This document shows positions 27,174 through 35,535 of a DNA stretch of 64,000 bases, in pieces. Below the pieces are notes generated by a model that did no database searches, had not been told where the DNA came from, and worked only from the letters and a program-made list of their open reading frames with translations. Made by a program: the position numbers and the translations under genes. Location: the NCBI GenBank assembly GCA_046349915.1, contig JAXMBL010000009.1, forward strand, positions 62,001 through 126,000, given 5' to 3'. The first letter of the stretch is position 1; every line of letters begins with the position of its first letter. This DNA comes from CAIXSC01 sp046349915 (GTDB lineage Bacteria > Planctomycetota > Planctomycetia > Pirellulales > Pirellulaceae).

Positions 27174-27845
27174 ATGCCCCATCCACTGCCCATCGGCTTG
27201 CTCCTGAGCGGCGGACTCGACAGTTCCATCCTCCTGGGCCACCTTGTCCGCTCGGGCCGAGTGGTGCAACCCTTCTACATCCGCGGCAGCCTACTCTGGG
27301 AATCGGTCGAATTGGCGTCCGTGCAGAAGTTTGTCGCCGCAATATCCTCGCCCGCCAACGCCTCTTTGCTTCGCCCCTTGGTCGAACTACGGGTTCCGGT
27401 CGACGATCTGTACGGCTCGCATTGGAGCACCACGGGAGAGGGAGTTCCCGATCTGAACTCCCCCGACGAGGCAGTCTTTCTCCCTGGACGCAATCCCATC
27501 CTGTTGGTCAAAGCGGCCGTTTGGTGTCAATTGCACGGGATCGAGGAACTGGCCCTCGCCCCGCTCGCCAGCAATCCCTTCGGCGATGCCAGCGATGCGT
27601 TTTTCGACACGTTCCAGCAAGCCATGTCCCTGGCCATGACCAAGCCCTTGCGGATCGTTCGCCCGTTCCTGGAATATCACAAGACCGACGTCATGCGACT
27701 CGGCGTAGACCTCCCCCTTGAGCACACTTTTTCGTGCATCTCGCCGCGTCGAGGCCTCCACTGCGGCAAATGCAACAAATGCGCGGAACGGCAGGCCGCT
27801 TTTCGCGACGCCGGCCTGACCGACCCCACGACATACGCAGACTGA
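27174..27845 (+). CDS. queC: 7-cyano-7-deazaguanine synthase (preQ0 synthase)
   Basis: A 223-aa ATP-dependent enzyme converting 7-carboxy-7-deazaguanine to preQ0 in queuosine (or 7-deazaguanine DNA) synthesis. The PP-loop ATP-binding motif SGGLDSS is at residues 12-18. The C-terminal zinc site is visible as Cys188 and the CGKCNKC cluster at 197-203. Length is close to the family norm. The frame is open upstream to 27021, but ATG at 27174 gives the canonical start just before the PP-loop. queD follows 25 bp downstream on the same strand. queE and queF are not in the window. I looked upstream for a preQ1 riboswitch and did not find a convincing one. Confidence 0.88.
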   Translation: MPHPLPIGLLLSGGLDSSILLGHLVRSGRVVQPFYIRGSLLWESVELASVQKFVAAISSPANASLLRPLVELRVPVDDLYGSHWSTTGEGVPDLNSPDEAVFLPGRNPILLVKAAVWCQLHGIEELALAPLASNPFGDASDAFFDTFQQAMSLAMTKPLRIVRPFLEYHKTDVMRLGVDLPLEHTFSCISPRRGLHCGKCNKCAERQAAFRDAGLTDPTTYAD

Positions 27846-27870
27846 ACTCTCATTGCAGCAAGGACATACG

Positions 27871-28281
27871 ATGTTTCGAGTAACTCGCCAAATCGACTTC
27901 TGCTACGGCCATCGCCTCTTGAATTACGACGGCAAGTGCCGCTACCTGCATGGCCACAATGGCCGAGCGGAGATCGTGATCGAAGCCGAAACGCTCGATC
28001 ATCGCGGCATGGTGCTCGACTTCTCCGACATCAAGCGAGTCGTCAGCGCCTGGATTGACCAAACTCTCGACCACCGCATGCTCCTGCGACGCGACGATCC
28101 CGCCGTTACTTTGCTGCAAGGTGTTGGCGAGCCAGTGTTTCTTATGGACGAAAATCCAACCGCCGAGAATATCGCCAAGCTGATTTTCGACTTCACGGCG
28201 AACGCGGGCTTCCCTATTATCGAAGCTCGATTGTGGGAAACTCCCAACTGCTTCGCCACCTATGCGCGCCCGCACGGGTAG
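27871..28281 (+). CDS. queD: 6-carboxy-5,6,7,8-tetrahydropterin synthase
   Basis: A 136-aa member of the 6-pyruvoyl-tetrahydropterin synthase family. It makes 6-carboxytetrahydropterin from dihydroneopterin triphosphate, the step before QueE and QueC. The zinc-binding histidines are His14 (YGHRLLNY) and His27/His29 (HGH), and the catalytic Cys is Cys23 (DGKCRYLHGHN). AAGGA lies six bases before the ATG at 27871, so this start is preferred over an ATG six codons upstream. With queC immediately before it, the pair forms a preQ0 operon. Confidence 0.9.
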   Translation: MFRVTRQIDFCYGHRLLNYDGKCRYLHGHNGRAEIVIEAETLDHRGMVLDFSDIKRVVSAWIDQTLDHRMLLRRDDPAVTLLQGVGEPVFLMDENPTAENIAKLIFDFTANAGFPIIEARLWETPNCFATYARPHG

Positions 28282-28367
28282 CTGGCAGCGGGACGAGTCG
28301 CCTCATGATCTTGGCGGGTAAATAACCCGTAAGTCCAGCTTTCCCTTGCGATTGATGACCACCGCGC

Positions 28368-28489
28368 AAAAAACAGTCCGGGCGGCCGTTACCGGCCGCT
28401 CCGGACGTTCGTCCCCCCTGGGATGATCGGTGGTGTGTAGGGGAGTGCTGGGGGGACAAGCGAGTTTATCGACCACGCAGGAAGCGTGG
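28368..28489 (-). ncRNA. Candidate structured RNA with intrinsic terminator
   Basis: Reading the minus strand there are three helices in a row: CCACGC-TTCCT-GCGTGG (28489-28473), TCCCCCC (28456-28450) pairing with GGGGGGA (28418-28412) around a 31-nt loop, and a 13-bp stem with one bulge, GTCCGG..GCGGCCG with loop GTAA (28406-28376). The last helix is followed by TG and TTTTTT (to 28368), a standard terminator on this strand only. No minus-strand gene nearby needs it, so it may end a small RNA. It lies upstream of the MotA/TolQ-like operon on the other strand. The 342-bp gap 28282-28622 holds nothing else I recognise. The RNA is inferred from structure only. Confidence 0.35.
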
Positions 28490-28622
28490 CTTTGAAAAAT
28501 CCAGCCGATTGCGAGGTTTTTGCCGATTCCGGCGAATCTACCAAGCGAACTCAATAAACTATGACGTTTGGGCCGATTATTACGACGGCCTGCGGACTGC
28601 ACCCAGAGAAAGGAAGCTCCCG

Positions 28623-30008
28623 GTGTCCCGACAAGAATCAAAATCCCGCCCCGCTCCCCGCCCCTCCCTGCTGGCCATCATCAGCGGACTGGGGTGGCCA
28701 GTCCTGCTGGGGCTCGCTTCAACCAGCCTCTTTTTCGCGCTCATCTACCGGGGACCGCTGAACTATCCCCAGATGCACCGCTACTTTGCGTCGCATCCGG
28801 TGACGTTCGTGGAAACGGGCCTCTTCTTCATAGGGCTCGCCGCCCTGCTGCTGAAGGCCCTCGAAGTCGTCTCCCAATTTCTTGGTGTCGGCGGCGTTCA
28901 ACTCGAACCGATCCCAGAGGCGGGTAACTCCCTCGAAGACTGCGACCGACTCACCCAACAACTCGACCAACTCCCTGCCACCGCTCGCAAATCGCCCCTG
29001 GCTCGTCGACTGCGAGACGCGCTCGAACATGTGCGGCGAGCTGGCACGGATGCTCAACTCAACGACGAGCTGAAATATCTCGCCGACGTTGATGCCGCCA
29101 AACAGCAAGAAAGCTACTCGCTGGTTCGCATCGTCGTCTGGGCGACGCCGATGCTTGGCTTCCTCGGAACCGTTATGGGGATCACCGAGGCGTTGGGCGA
29201 CTTGAGCGCGAACGCCAAGCTACTCGCAACCTCCATCGACACGGCGATCCAAGGGTTGCTCGGCGGCCTGTACGTCGCGTTCGATACCACGGCGCTCGCG
29301 TTGATTCTCTCGATGATCCTGATGTTCATCCAGTTCGTGATCGACCGCGTCGAGCAGCAATTGCTGTCGACGGTCGATACGCGAGCGAACGAAGAACTGG
29401 TCGGTCGCTTCTCGGGCACGACCACCAGCACCGATCCGGCGGTGGCGGCCATCGAACGAGTCGCCCACGCCATGCTCCGAGCGACCGAACAACTGGTTCA
29501 ACGACAAGCACAACTGTGGCAAGGGACGATCGAAACGGCTCAAGGCGAATGGCAAGAGCTGTATGAATCGGCCGGCCAAGAACTACGAGGCACCCTGTCC
29601 GCCTCGATGGCCGAAGCGATGAAAGACTCGCTCAAGGAACACGGCGAGCAAGTTCGACGGCTCGACGAGACGTTCGCACGGCCGCTCGCCGAACAATGGT
29701 CGCATGTGCAGTTGGGATTAGCTAGCCAAACGGCTGTGATCGGCGAGTTGTTTACCGAGATCCGACAACAGACACAAGTACTCTCGCAGGCGATTGCCGC
29801 CACGGGCGATGTCATTAAGCTCGAACGTGCGCTCAACGACAATCTGTCCGCGCTCGCGGGCTCGCGTAACTTCGAGGATACGGTGATGAGCCTCTCCGCG
29901 GCCATCCACCTCCTCACGACTCGACTTGGCAAACCCGGCGAAGGCAATCCGACCGTCGAATTGCTGACCGCTGAAGAGAAACAGGCGTTGCGAGGCAAAG
30001 CGGCATGA
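28623..30008 (+). CDS. MotA/TolQ/ExbB-like protein with long coiled tail
   Basis: A 461-aa membrane protein. Four hydrophobic segments are seen: LLAIISGLGWPVLLGLAST, FVETGLFFIGLAALLLKAL, VVWATPMLGFLGTVMGITEAL and FDTTALALILSMILMFIQFVI. The last two carry the MotA/TolQ/ExbB signature (PMLGFLGTVMGI, then AFDTTALALI). The remaining 200 or so residues form a charged, probably coiled-coil tail. Start GTG at 28623 has AAGGA about eight bases upstream. It overlaps the next gene by four bases (ATGA). With the two TolR-like genes behind it, it probably forms a proton-driven stator complex; the long tail recalls ZorA of Zorya defence systems in plan, though no Zorya helicase or nuclease lies near. Confidence 0.82.
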   Translation: MSRQESKSRPAPRPSLLAIISGLGWPVLLGLASTSLFFALIYRGPLNYPQMHRYFASHPVTFVETGLFFIGLAALLLKALEVVSQFLGVGGVQLEPIPEAGNSLEDCDRLTQQLDQLPATARKSPLARRLRDALEHVRRAGTDAQLNDELKYLADVDAAKQQESYSLVRIVVWATPMLGFLGTVMGITEALGDLSANAKLLATSIDTAIQGLLGGLYVAFDTTALALILSMILMFIQFVIDRVEQQLLSTVDTRANEELVGRFSGTTTSTDPAVAAIERVAHAMLRATEQLVQRQAQLWQGTIETAQGEWQELYESAGQELRGTLSASMAEAMKDSLKEHGEQVRRLDETFARPLAEQWSHVQLGLASQTAVIGELFTEIRQQTQVLSQAIAATGDVIKLERALNDNLSALAGSRNFEDTVMSLSAAIHLLTTRLGKPGEGNPTVELLTAEEKQALRGKAA

Positions 30009-32218
30009 GACGGGCCGTCTTCCGACGAACGACTACGGGAATGGCCTTGTTCCCGTTCCTCGCCGTGCTCATCTGCACGATGGGGTCGCTCATCGTTCTG
30101 CTCGTGCTCATCCTCCAGAACTCGCGAGTGCAAGCGAGTGTGGCGGGACGGAGCACATCCGGCAGCGCGACGAGCAGCGTCGTTAACATGAAGCGTCCCG
30201 ATCCCGCAGCGGAAAAAGCGCGGCAGGAACAAGCCGAGTTGGCGCGCCGACTCCGCCAGGAGTTCGAAGATCATCAGTGGCGCCGCGAGATGCTCGAAGC
30301 ACAGCGCGCCGAACAACTCGAGAACCTCAGCCGCCAACGCAAGGAACTCGCCCACCTCGAAGATCACGTGCGGCGACTCGAGGACCAATGGAAGCAACTC
30401 AACTCGCAAGCCAAAGAGTTGCAATCGCTGCAGGATGATAAGGCCAGCGAAAAGGCCGACCAGGAACAAGCGGCCGCCGAAGAACTGGCCAAGCTGAAAG
30501 AACTAGTTGAAGCGAAAAAGAAGGAAGTCGAGGAAACAAAGAAGAAGATCTCCGACGGCCCTAAATCGTACGCACTGGTTCCGTACATCGGAAAGAATGG
30601 CACTCGCCGCCGTCCGATTTACGTCGAGTGCGCCGAGGAGGGGATCATTCTGCATCCGGAGGGTGTCGTCTTTTTGCCTTCCGACTTCCAAGGACCACTC
30701 GGCCCAGGCAATCCCTTGGATGCGGCCCTGCGTACCGTTCGCGAGCATTGGCTGAGGCAGCCCGATGCGGCGCGCGAAGGCGAACCTTACCCGCTACTGA
30801 TCGTTCGCCCCAACGGCGCCGTCGCTTATTCCATGGCTCGAGCGGCGATGAAAACTTGGGAAGAAGAGTTTGGTTACGAACTGGTGGAGGAAGACCTGAA
30901 GCTTGAATTCCCTCCACCTGATCCTGAACTCGAGAGCCTGCTCACTCGCTCGATGAAGGACGCTCGCGCACGCCAAACCGTGCTCGCCGCATCCATGCCA
31001 AGTCGCTACAAGAACGCGAATCAACCGGTTGCTTCCACGCCGTCCGCGGGATTCGCCGCGACCCCCTACCAAGACGACGGCGCCCCAGCTTCAGGCCGCG
31101 GAAACGGCGGAGGATTCGGCGGCGGGGGTAGTGGGATGAGTGGCGGCGGCGTGAATGGCAGCGGCGTGAATGGCAGCGGCGCCATGGGCGGAAGCAACAT
31201 GAACTCGGGCGGTTCCCCGACAGGCGGCGCGCCCGGCCTCAATGGCGCTCAAGGCGGTGTCCCGGGCGGCGCCAACAGCCCCAACATCGGCGCCACACCA
31301 GGCGCGAGTGGCTCAGGGAGTGGACGAGAAGGCGGCACGTTCCTGGGAGGAAGCCCGGGTGGCGCGGCGAGCGTGGATTCCGGCAGCGACCGCGGTTTTG
31401 GTTTCGGTGCTGGCGGCGGGACGGGGCAAGGGATGAGTGTCGACGCGGGAGGCGGCGCGCCCGGCGAAGGCGGCGTCGCGGGTGGCGGTGGATTCGGCAG
31501 TGGCTCGGGCGGCTCGGCACGCGGCAACGGCTCTACTCAAGCGGGCACGCCTTCTGCCGACGGCAACCAAACCCCCGGCTCTCAATTCGTCAGCGCGAGC
31601 CCTGGTGCAGGGGGCGCGAAGGGCGGAGCGGCGGGAGGAGGAAGCTTCCAGGGCAACGCCGGCGCGGGCGGCGCCCCAGGTCCTGGCTCGTTCGGCGGCG
31701 GCTCGAACGGTTTCGGAGCGGCGAACGGCGCTACGATGTCCGGCCCCGACGGCAGTCCGCCCCCCAATGCAACAGGCGATGCTCGCGGAAGTTCATCCTC
31801 TTCGGGCTCTAACCTGTCCGACGGCAGCGGCCAGGCCTCAACCACATTCTCAACCAACAGTTCAAATGCCAAGGTCCGCCGGACAGGCCCCGATTGGGCA
31901 CTTCGCAATAAAACGCACAGCGCTACCGCGATCACTCGCCCGATCCGCATCCGCTGCCTCGTCGATCGGCTCGTGATTCTCCCCGAGAAGGGAGACGATC
32001 AACGTCAGCAAGTGATCCCGACGCCCGGCGGCGCTCAAGCAGCCATCGAACCGTTTGTCACGGCGATCTGGCGGCAAACGGATCGCTGGGGGTTGGCGGT
32101 TAGTAACGGTTACTGGAAGCCGGTGCTGAACGTGGAAGTCGGCCCTGGCGCCGAGAACAATTTCCGACAACTGGAGGCCGCTCTGCAAGGCAGCGGACTG
32201 GAGATCGTCCGGAAGTAG
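30005..32218 (+). CDS. TolR-like protein with Gly-rich linker
   Basis: A 737-aa protein. One N-terminal helix (ALFPFLAVLICTMGSLIVLLVLI, about 14-36) is followed by a long Glu/Lys/Gln-rich coiled coil (about 60-180). A folded domain (YALVPYIGKNGTRRRPIYVEC, LIVRPNGAVAYSMARAAMKTW, FGYELV; about 185-305), a Gly/Ser/Ala-rich linker of about 260 residues, and a C-terminal alpha/beta domain (about 640-737) complete it. The position, single-helix topology and partner suggest an ExbD/TolR/MotB role, but the membrane Asp typical of ExbD is absent. The paralogue encoded next does have one. ATG at 30005 overlaps the previous stop, implying coupled translation. Confidence 0.75.
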   Translation: MRRAVFRRTTTGMALFPFLAVLICTMGSLIVLLVLILQNSRVQASVAGRSTSGSATSSVVNMKRPDPAAEKARQEQAELARRLRQEFEDHQWRREMLEAQRAEQLENLSRQRKELAHLEDHVRRLEDQWKQLNSQAKELQSLQDDKASEKADQEQAAAEELAKLKELVEAKKKEVEETKKKISDGPKSYALVPYIGKNGTRRRPIYVECAEEGIILHPEGVVFLPSDFQGPLGPGNPLDAALRTVREHWLRQPDAAREGEPYPLLIVRPNGAVAYSMARAAMKTWEEEFGYELVEEDLKLEFPPPDPELESLLTRSMKDARARQTVLAASMPSRYKNANQPVASTPSAGFAATPYQDDGAPASGRGNGGGFGGGGSGMSGGGVNGSGVNGSGAMGGSNMNSGGSPTGGAPGLNGAQGGVPGGANSPNIGATPGASGSGSGREGGTFLGGSPGGAASVDSGSDRGFGFGAGGGTGQGMSVDAGGGAPGEGGVAGGGGFGSGSGGSARGNGSTQAGTPSADGNQTPGSQFVSASPGAGGAKGGAAGGGSFQGNAGAGGAPGPGSFGGGSNGFGAANGATMSGPDGSPPPNATGDARGSSSSSGSNLSDGSGQASTTFSTNSSNAKVRRTGPDWALRNKTHSATAITRPIRIRCLVDRLVILPEKGDDQRQQVIPTPGGAQAAIEPFVTAIWRQTDRWGLAVSNGYWKPVLNVEVGPGAENNFRQLEAALQGSGLEIVRK

Positions 32219-32286
32219 ATCGCCGTCCATGCTCGGGCATTTCGCCCTGGTTTCGATTCCCTTCGCCTCTAACCAGCTGACTTTCC

Positions 32287-33369
32287 ATGCGTCGCCCTTC
32301 CCAAAACCAAGCCGAAGCTCCCGGTCAGGATTCATTCCTGGACGTTGTCGCGAACTTGGTCGGCATTCTGATCATCTTGATCATTGTCGTCGGCGCCGCA
32401 ACGCAGAAGGCATTTGTTGAGGAAATCACAGCGGCGGCTCAGCGAGCCGACTCGGCAAGTTCCGCGGGCGATGCCTCAGCCGACGCGACCTCGCCTCCCC
32501 AGGACTCGGAACCTACCGTTGACCAGCAGGAAGTGGAGGCCGCGGCCGCGGCGGCTCGAGCGGTCGAAGAGGACATCTTCAAGACCGACTCAATCCTCCG
32601 CCAACAACAATTCGAAGTGTCCTATCGTCGTCTCGAGCGCGACAAGGCACTAACGCTCGTGTCCGCCGCCGAGAAAGCGCTCGCCGAAAAACGCGAGCAA
32701 CTCGACAAGCCCGAGCAGGAAGAGTTTGATCGACGCGCCGAGTTGGAAGCTGCTCGCAAGGAACTCGAGGAACTCGAGCGAATCAACGGACTGCTATCCA
32801 AACAGAAGCCGCCGCCGGGAGTGTTGGAGCATCTGCCGACTCCCATGGCCAAAACGGTTTTCGGCAAGGAGATCCACTTGCGACTCGGCAATGGCCGTCT
32901 CTCGATCGTCCCCTGGGATCAATTGGTCGAGCAGCTCAAGGCCGACGCGCCCCAGAAAATCTGGCGGCTGCGCGAGACAGCTTCGTTCTCGGAGAGTGTC
33001 GGCCCGTTGGATGGTTACACCATGAAGTACACCATCAAGCGGACCGAGGTATCGACCACGGGAAGGCCCGGCGGACCCACTCAGCAACGAGCGGAACTGG
33101 ATCGCTTCGTACTCGCCCCCGTCGATGAGCTGGTCGGCGAGACGATCGAGGAGTCGTTCCGCGAGGAGTCTGACTTTCTATCCCTTGTGAAGCGGAACGA
33201 CCCCAATCGCGTCACGATCACAATTTGGGTCTATCCCGATAGCTTCCAGCATTACCGGACCTACAAGAAATTCTTGTTTGACCGCGGCTTTCTGACGGCC
33301 GCGAGACCACTGCCCGAAGGCCATCCGATTGGCGGCTCGCCCGACGGCTCGCGTTCCGCCGCCGAGTAA
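32287..33369 (+). CDS. TolR-like membrane protein with coiled coil
   Basis: A 360-aa protein of the same plan as its upstream neighbour: short basic N-terminus, one membrane helix (FLDVVANLVGILIILIIVV) with an Asp at residue 19 at its start, an Ala/Glu-rich coiled coil (about 45-175), and a C-terminal domain. Within that domain VTITIWVYPDSFQHYRTYKK aligns by eye with LIVRPNGAVAYSMARAAMK of the neighbour, so I infer paralogy. The FLDVV helix matches the IDVVF signature of ExbD/TolR, which suggests it supplies the proton-channel Asp for the MotA/TolQ-like protein at 28623. It is separated from the upstream gene by 68 bp and from the CoA-disulfide reductase gene by 10 bp. Confidence 0.75.
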   Translation: MRRPSQNQAEAPGQDSFLDVVANLVGILIILIIVVGAATQKAFVEEITAAAQRADSASSAGDASADATSPPQDSEPTVDQQEVEAAAAAARAVEEDIFKTDSILRQQQFEVSYRRLERDKALTLVSAAEKALAEKREQLDKPEQEEFDRRAELEAARKELEELERINGLLSKQKPPPGVLEHLPTPMAKTVFGKEIHLRLGNGRLSIVPWDQLVEQLKADAPQKIWRLRETASFSESVGPLDGYTMKYTIKRTEVSTTGRPGGPTQQRAELDRFVLAPVDELVGETIEESFREESDFLSLVKRNDPNRVTITIWVYPDSFQHYRTYKKFLFDRGFLTAARPLPEGHPIGGSPDGSRSAAE

Positions 33370-33379
33370 GGATTGCACC

Positions 33380-35020
33380 ATGAAGATCGTCATTGTTGGC
33401 GGCGTCGCCGGCGGCGCCTCCGCGGCCGCTCGCGCTCGTCGATTGGCCGAGACCGCCGAGATCGTCTTGTTCGAACGAGGCGGCGATCCATCGTTCGCCA
33501 ACTGCGGCATGCCTTACTACATCGGCGGCGAAATCGTCGACCGCGCCAAGCTGCTTGTCACGCCCGCTGAACGCTTGCGTCGCCGTTACAAGCTCGATTT
33601 GAGACTGCATACCGTTGTCGAACGGATTGATCGAGTTGCCAAGAAAGTCATCGCTCGCGAGTTGACGACCGGTCGAGTCTACGAGGAATCGTATGACAAA
33701 CTGATTCTGTCGCCAGGCGCATCCCCCCTGCGACCTCCTCTCCCAGGGATCGACTTACCCGAAATCCATACGCTACGCGATCTCCGCGATAGCGACCGTA
33801 TCAAGGCGGCAGTCGACGCCGGCGTCCGTTCGGCGCTCGTCGTCGGCGCTGGCTTCATCGGTCTGGAAATGGCCGAGAATCTGGTGCATCGAGGCCTGGC
33901 GACGACCGTCATCGAGCTCGCGGATCAGATCCTTCCGCCTTGGGATCGCGAAATGACCGCCGACGCCGCCGCTCACCTGCGCCAACACGGCGTCACGCTG
34001 CTCCTGGGCGACGCCGTGTCCAGTTTTGCCGCACGCGAGGGAGGCGGAGTGATCGCTCAAACCAAGGCGGGCGCGTCTCTATCTACCGACCTCGTCATTC
34101 TGAGCGTTGGCGTGCGTCCCGAAAATCAACTCGCCACCGCCGCCCAGCTAGACGTGGGCCCCCGCGGCGGCATCAAAGTGGACGCTCACATGCGCACCAG
34201 CGATCCCGATATTTATGCGGTGGGGGATGCCGTCGAGACGTTCGATTTTGTCCTGCAAGGTCCCACGCAAGTCCCCTTGGCGGGACCCGCGAACCGGCAA
34301 GGCCGGATCGCCGCCGACCACGCCTTTGGTCGCGACAGCAGCTATCGAGGCACTCAAGGGACCGCGATCCTGCGAGTGTTCGACATGACACTCGGCATGA
34401 CCGGCGCCAGTGAGAAATCACTCATCCGCGCCAAGACTCCCTATCGCAAGATTTACGTCCATCCCAACCAGCACGCGGGATACTACCCTGGCGCCCAGTC
34501 GATGACCATTAAGCTACTGTTCTCTCCCGACTCTGGGCGAGTGTTGGGCGGTCAGATCGCCGGTCGTGAAGGCGTGGACAAGCGAGTCGACGTGTTGGCG
34601 ATGGCGATTCAAGCTGGCCTCAGCGTCTACCACCTCGAGGAAGTCGAACTCGCGTATTCGCCTCAATTCGGCTCCGCCAAAGACGCCATCAACATGGCGG
34701 GTTTCGTCGCCGCGGGCGTGCTCCGCGGCGACCATCCACAGATTACATCAGACCAACTGTCGGGGCTCGACGCCAACACCTTGATCGTCGATGTCCGCAC
34801 GCCCACAGAGTACTCCGCCGGCCATGTTCCCAACGCAATCAATATTCCCGTCGACGATCTGCGCGACCGTATGGCCGAAATCCCTCTCGACCAACCCGTC
34901 GTGGTCTATTGCCAAGTCGGCATGCGCGGCTACCTGGCCACTCGCATCCTCCTCCAATCCAATCGACAAGTTCGCAACCTCAGCGGCGGTTACCAATCGT
35001 ATCGGCAGTCGATGAACTGA
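33380..35020 (+). CDS. CoA-disulfide reductase-rhodanese fusion
   Basis: A 546-aa flavoprotein. The FAD motif VGGVAGGASAA is at residues 6-16, the redox Cys of the NADH oxidase/CoA-disulfide reductase group is Cys42 (FANCGMPYY), and a second nucleotide-binding motif is VVGAGFIGLEMAENL. The dimerisation domain has HAGYYPGAQ. The last 100 residues are a rhodanese domain with active Cys511 (YCQVGMRGY). This CoADR-Rhd architecture reduces CoA disulfide, persulfides or polysulfide with NAD(P)H in the cytoplasm, protecting against oxidative or sulfur stress. ATG at 33380 has AAGG nine bases upstream; an upstream in-frame start at 33329 lies in the preceding gene. Its link to the TolQ/TolR-like genes may be mere proximity. 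Confidence 0.93.
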   Translation: MKIVIVGGVAGGASAAARARRLAETAEIVLFERGGDPSFANCGMPYYIGGEIVDRAKLLVTPAERLRRRYKLDLRLHTVVERIDRVAKKVIARELTTGRVYEESYDKLILSPGASPLRPPLPGIDLPEIHTLRDLRDSDRIKAAVDAGVRSALVVGAGFIGLEMAENLVHRGLATTVIELADQILPPWDREMTADAAAHLRQHGVTLLLGDAVSSFAAREGGGVIAQTKAGASLSTDLVILSVGVRPENQLATAAQLDVGPRGGIKVDAHMRTSDPDIYAVGDAVETFDFVLQGPTQVPLAGPANRQGRIAADHAFGRDSSYRGTQGTAILRVFDMTLGMTGASEKSLIRAKTPYRKIYVHPNQHAGYYPGAQSMTIKLLFSPDSGRVLGGQIAGREGVDKRVDVLAMAIQAGLSVYHLEEVELAYSPQFGSAKDAINMAGFVAAGVLRGDHPQITSDQLSGLDANTLIVDVRTPTEYSAGHVPNAINIPVDDLRDRMAEIPLDQPVVVYCQVGMRGYLATRILLQSNRQVRNLSGGYQSYRQSMN

Positions 35021-35031
35021 TAGCAAATGGC

Positions 35032-35108
35032 GTCATTGGTCATTGGTCATTGGTCATTGGTCATTGGTCATTGGGTGTTGGGTGTTGGGTGTTGGGTGTT
35101 GGGTGTTG
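35032..35108. repeat. Heptanucleotide tandem repeats, two variants
   Basis: Six exact copies of GTCATTG (35032-35073) run straight into five exact copies of GGTGTTG (35074-35108) with the 7-bp phase kept. It begins 12 bp after the CoA-disulfide reductase stop codon. Confidence 0.95.
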
Positions 35109-35535
35109 GTTATTCGTTAGTTCTTCCGGGTTTCGTGTGGTTTGTTGCCCGAATGTTAGTCGGCGCGGCTGTCGCCGCGGGATTTTCCCAGGCATCACTC
35201 AGGTGTCCAAATGTTTATTGACCGCGTCGCGGTCGGTCGGTGCCTTAGTGGCGCCGGGAGAAACGGAGTCAGGCTCTGCGGGGACGCAACCTGACAAGGG
35301 ATATCCCGGTCGACGGTGCGCCAAATGGTACATCCTGCCTCTGGTGGTTCAACGCCGTCAGAGGCTCTTCTTCTTTCCGCACCTTTTGGACACCGGAGTT
35401 ATGCCTCCGAAAATCCTGCGGCGACAGCCGCACCGAGCACCTCCTCGACAGCTACCCACAACAAACCCGGAAGGACCTATTCGATCTGGGGGCGTTGGCG
35501 ATTTGGTTTGACGCACCCTTGGTGCTAATTGTTGC
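35109..35535. other. Intergenic region without a recognised gene
   Basis: About 430 bp between convergent genes. I see two short palindromes, CGCGGC-TGTC-GCCGCG (35164-35179) and ACCGCG-T-CGCGGT (35221-35233). Open frames here have no ribosome site, no recognisable domain and no consistent codon pattern. It may hold a decayed sequence. Confidence 0.5.

Noticed and set aside
28303..28480. Minus-strand frame of about 57 codons ending RKGKLDLRVIYPPRS
   Set aside because: It runs through a strong terminator hairpin and T-run, and no ribosome site precedes any start, so a protein is unlikely; the RNA explanation is preferred.
28623..30008. Zorya-type defence system (ZorA-like reading of the MotA/TolQ protein)
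   Set aside because: Although the long coiled tail is similar in plan, there is no OmpA-domain ZorB, helicase or nuclease gene nearby.
35200..35535. Possible decayed transposase or other gene after the heptamer repeats
   Set aside because: No frame shows a recognisable motif, and short frames lack ribosome sites.
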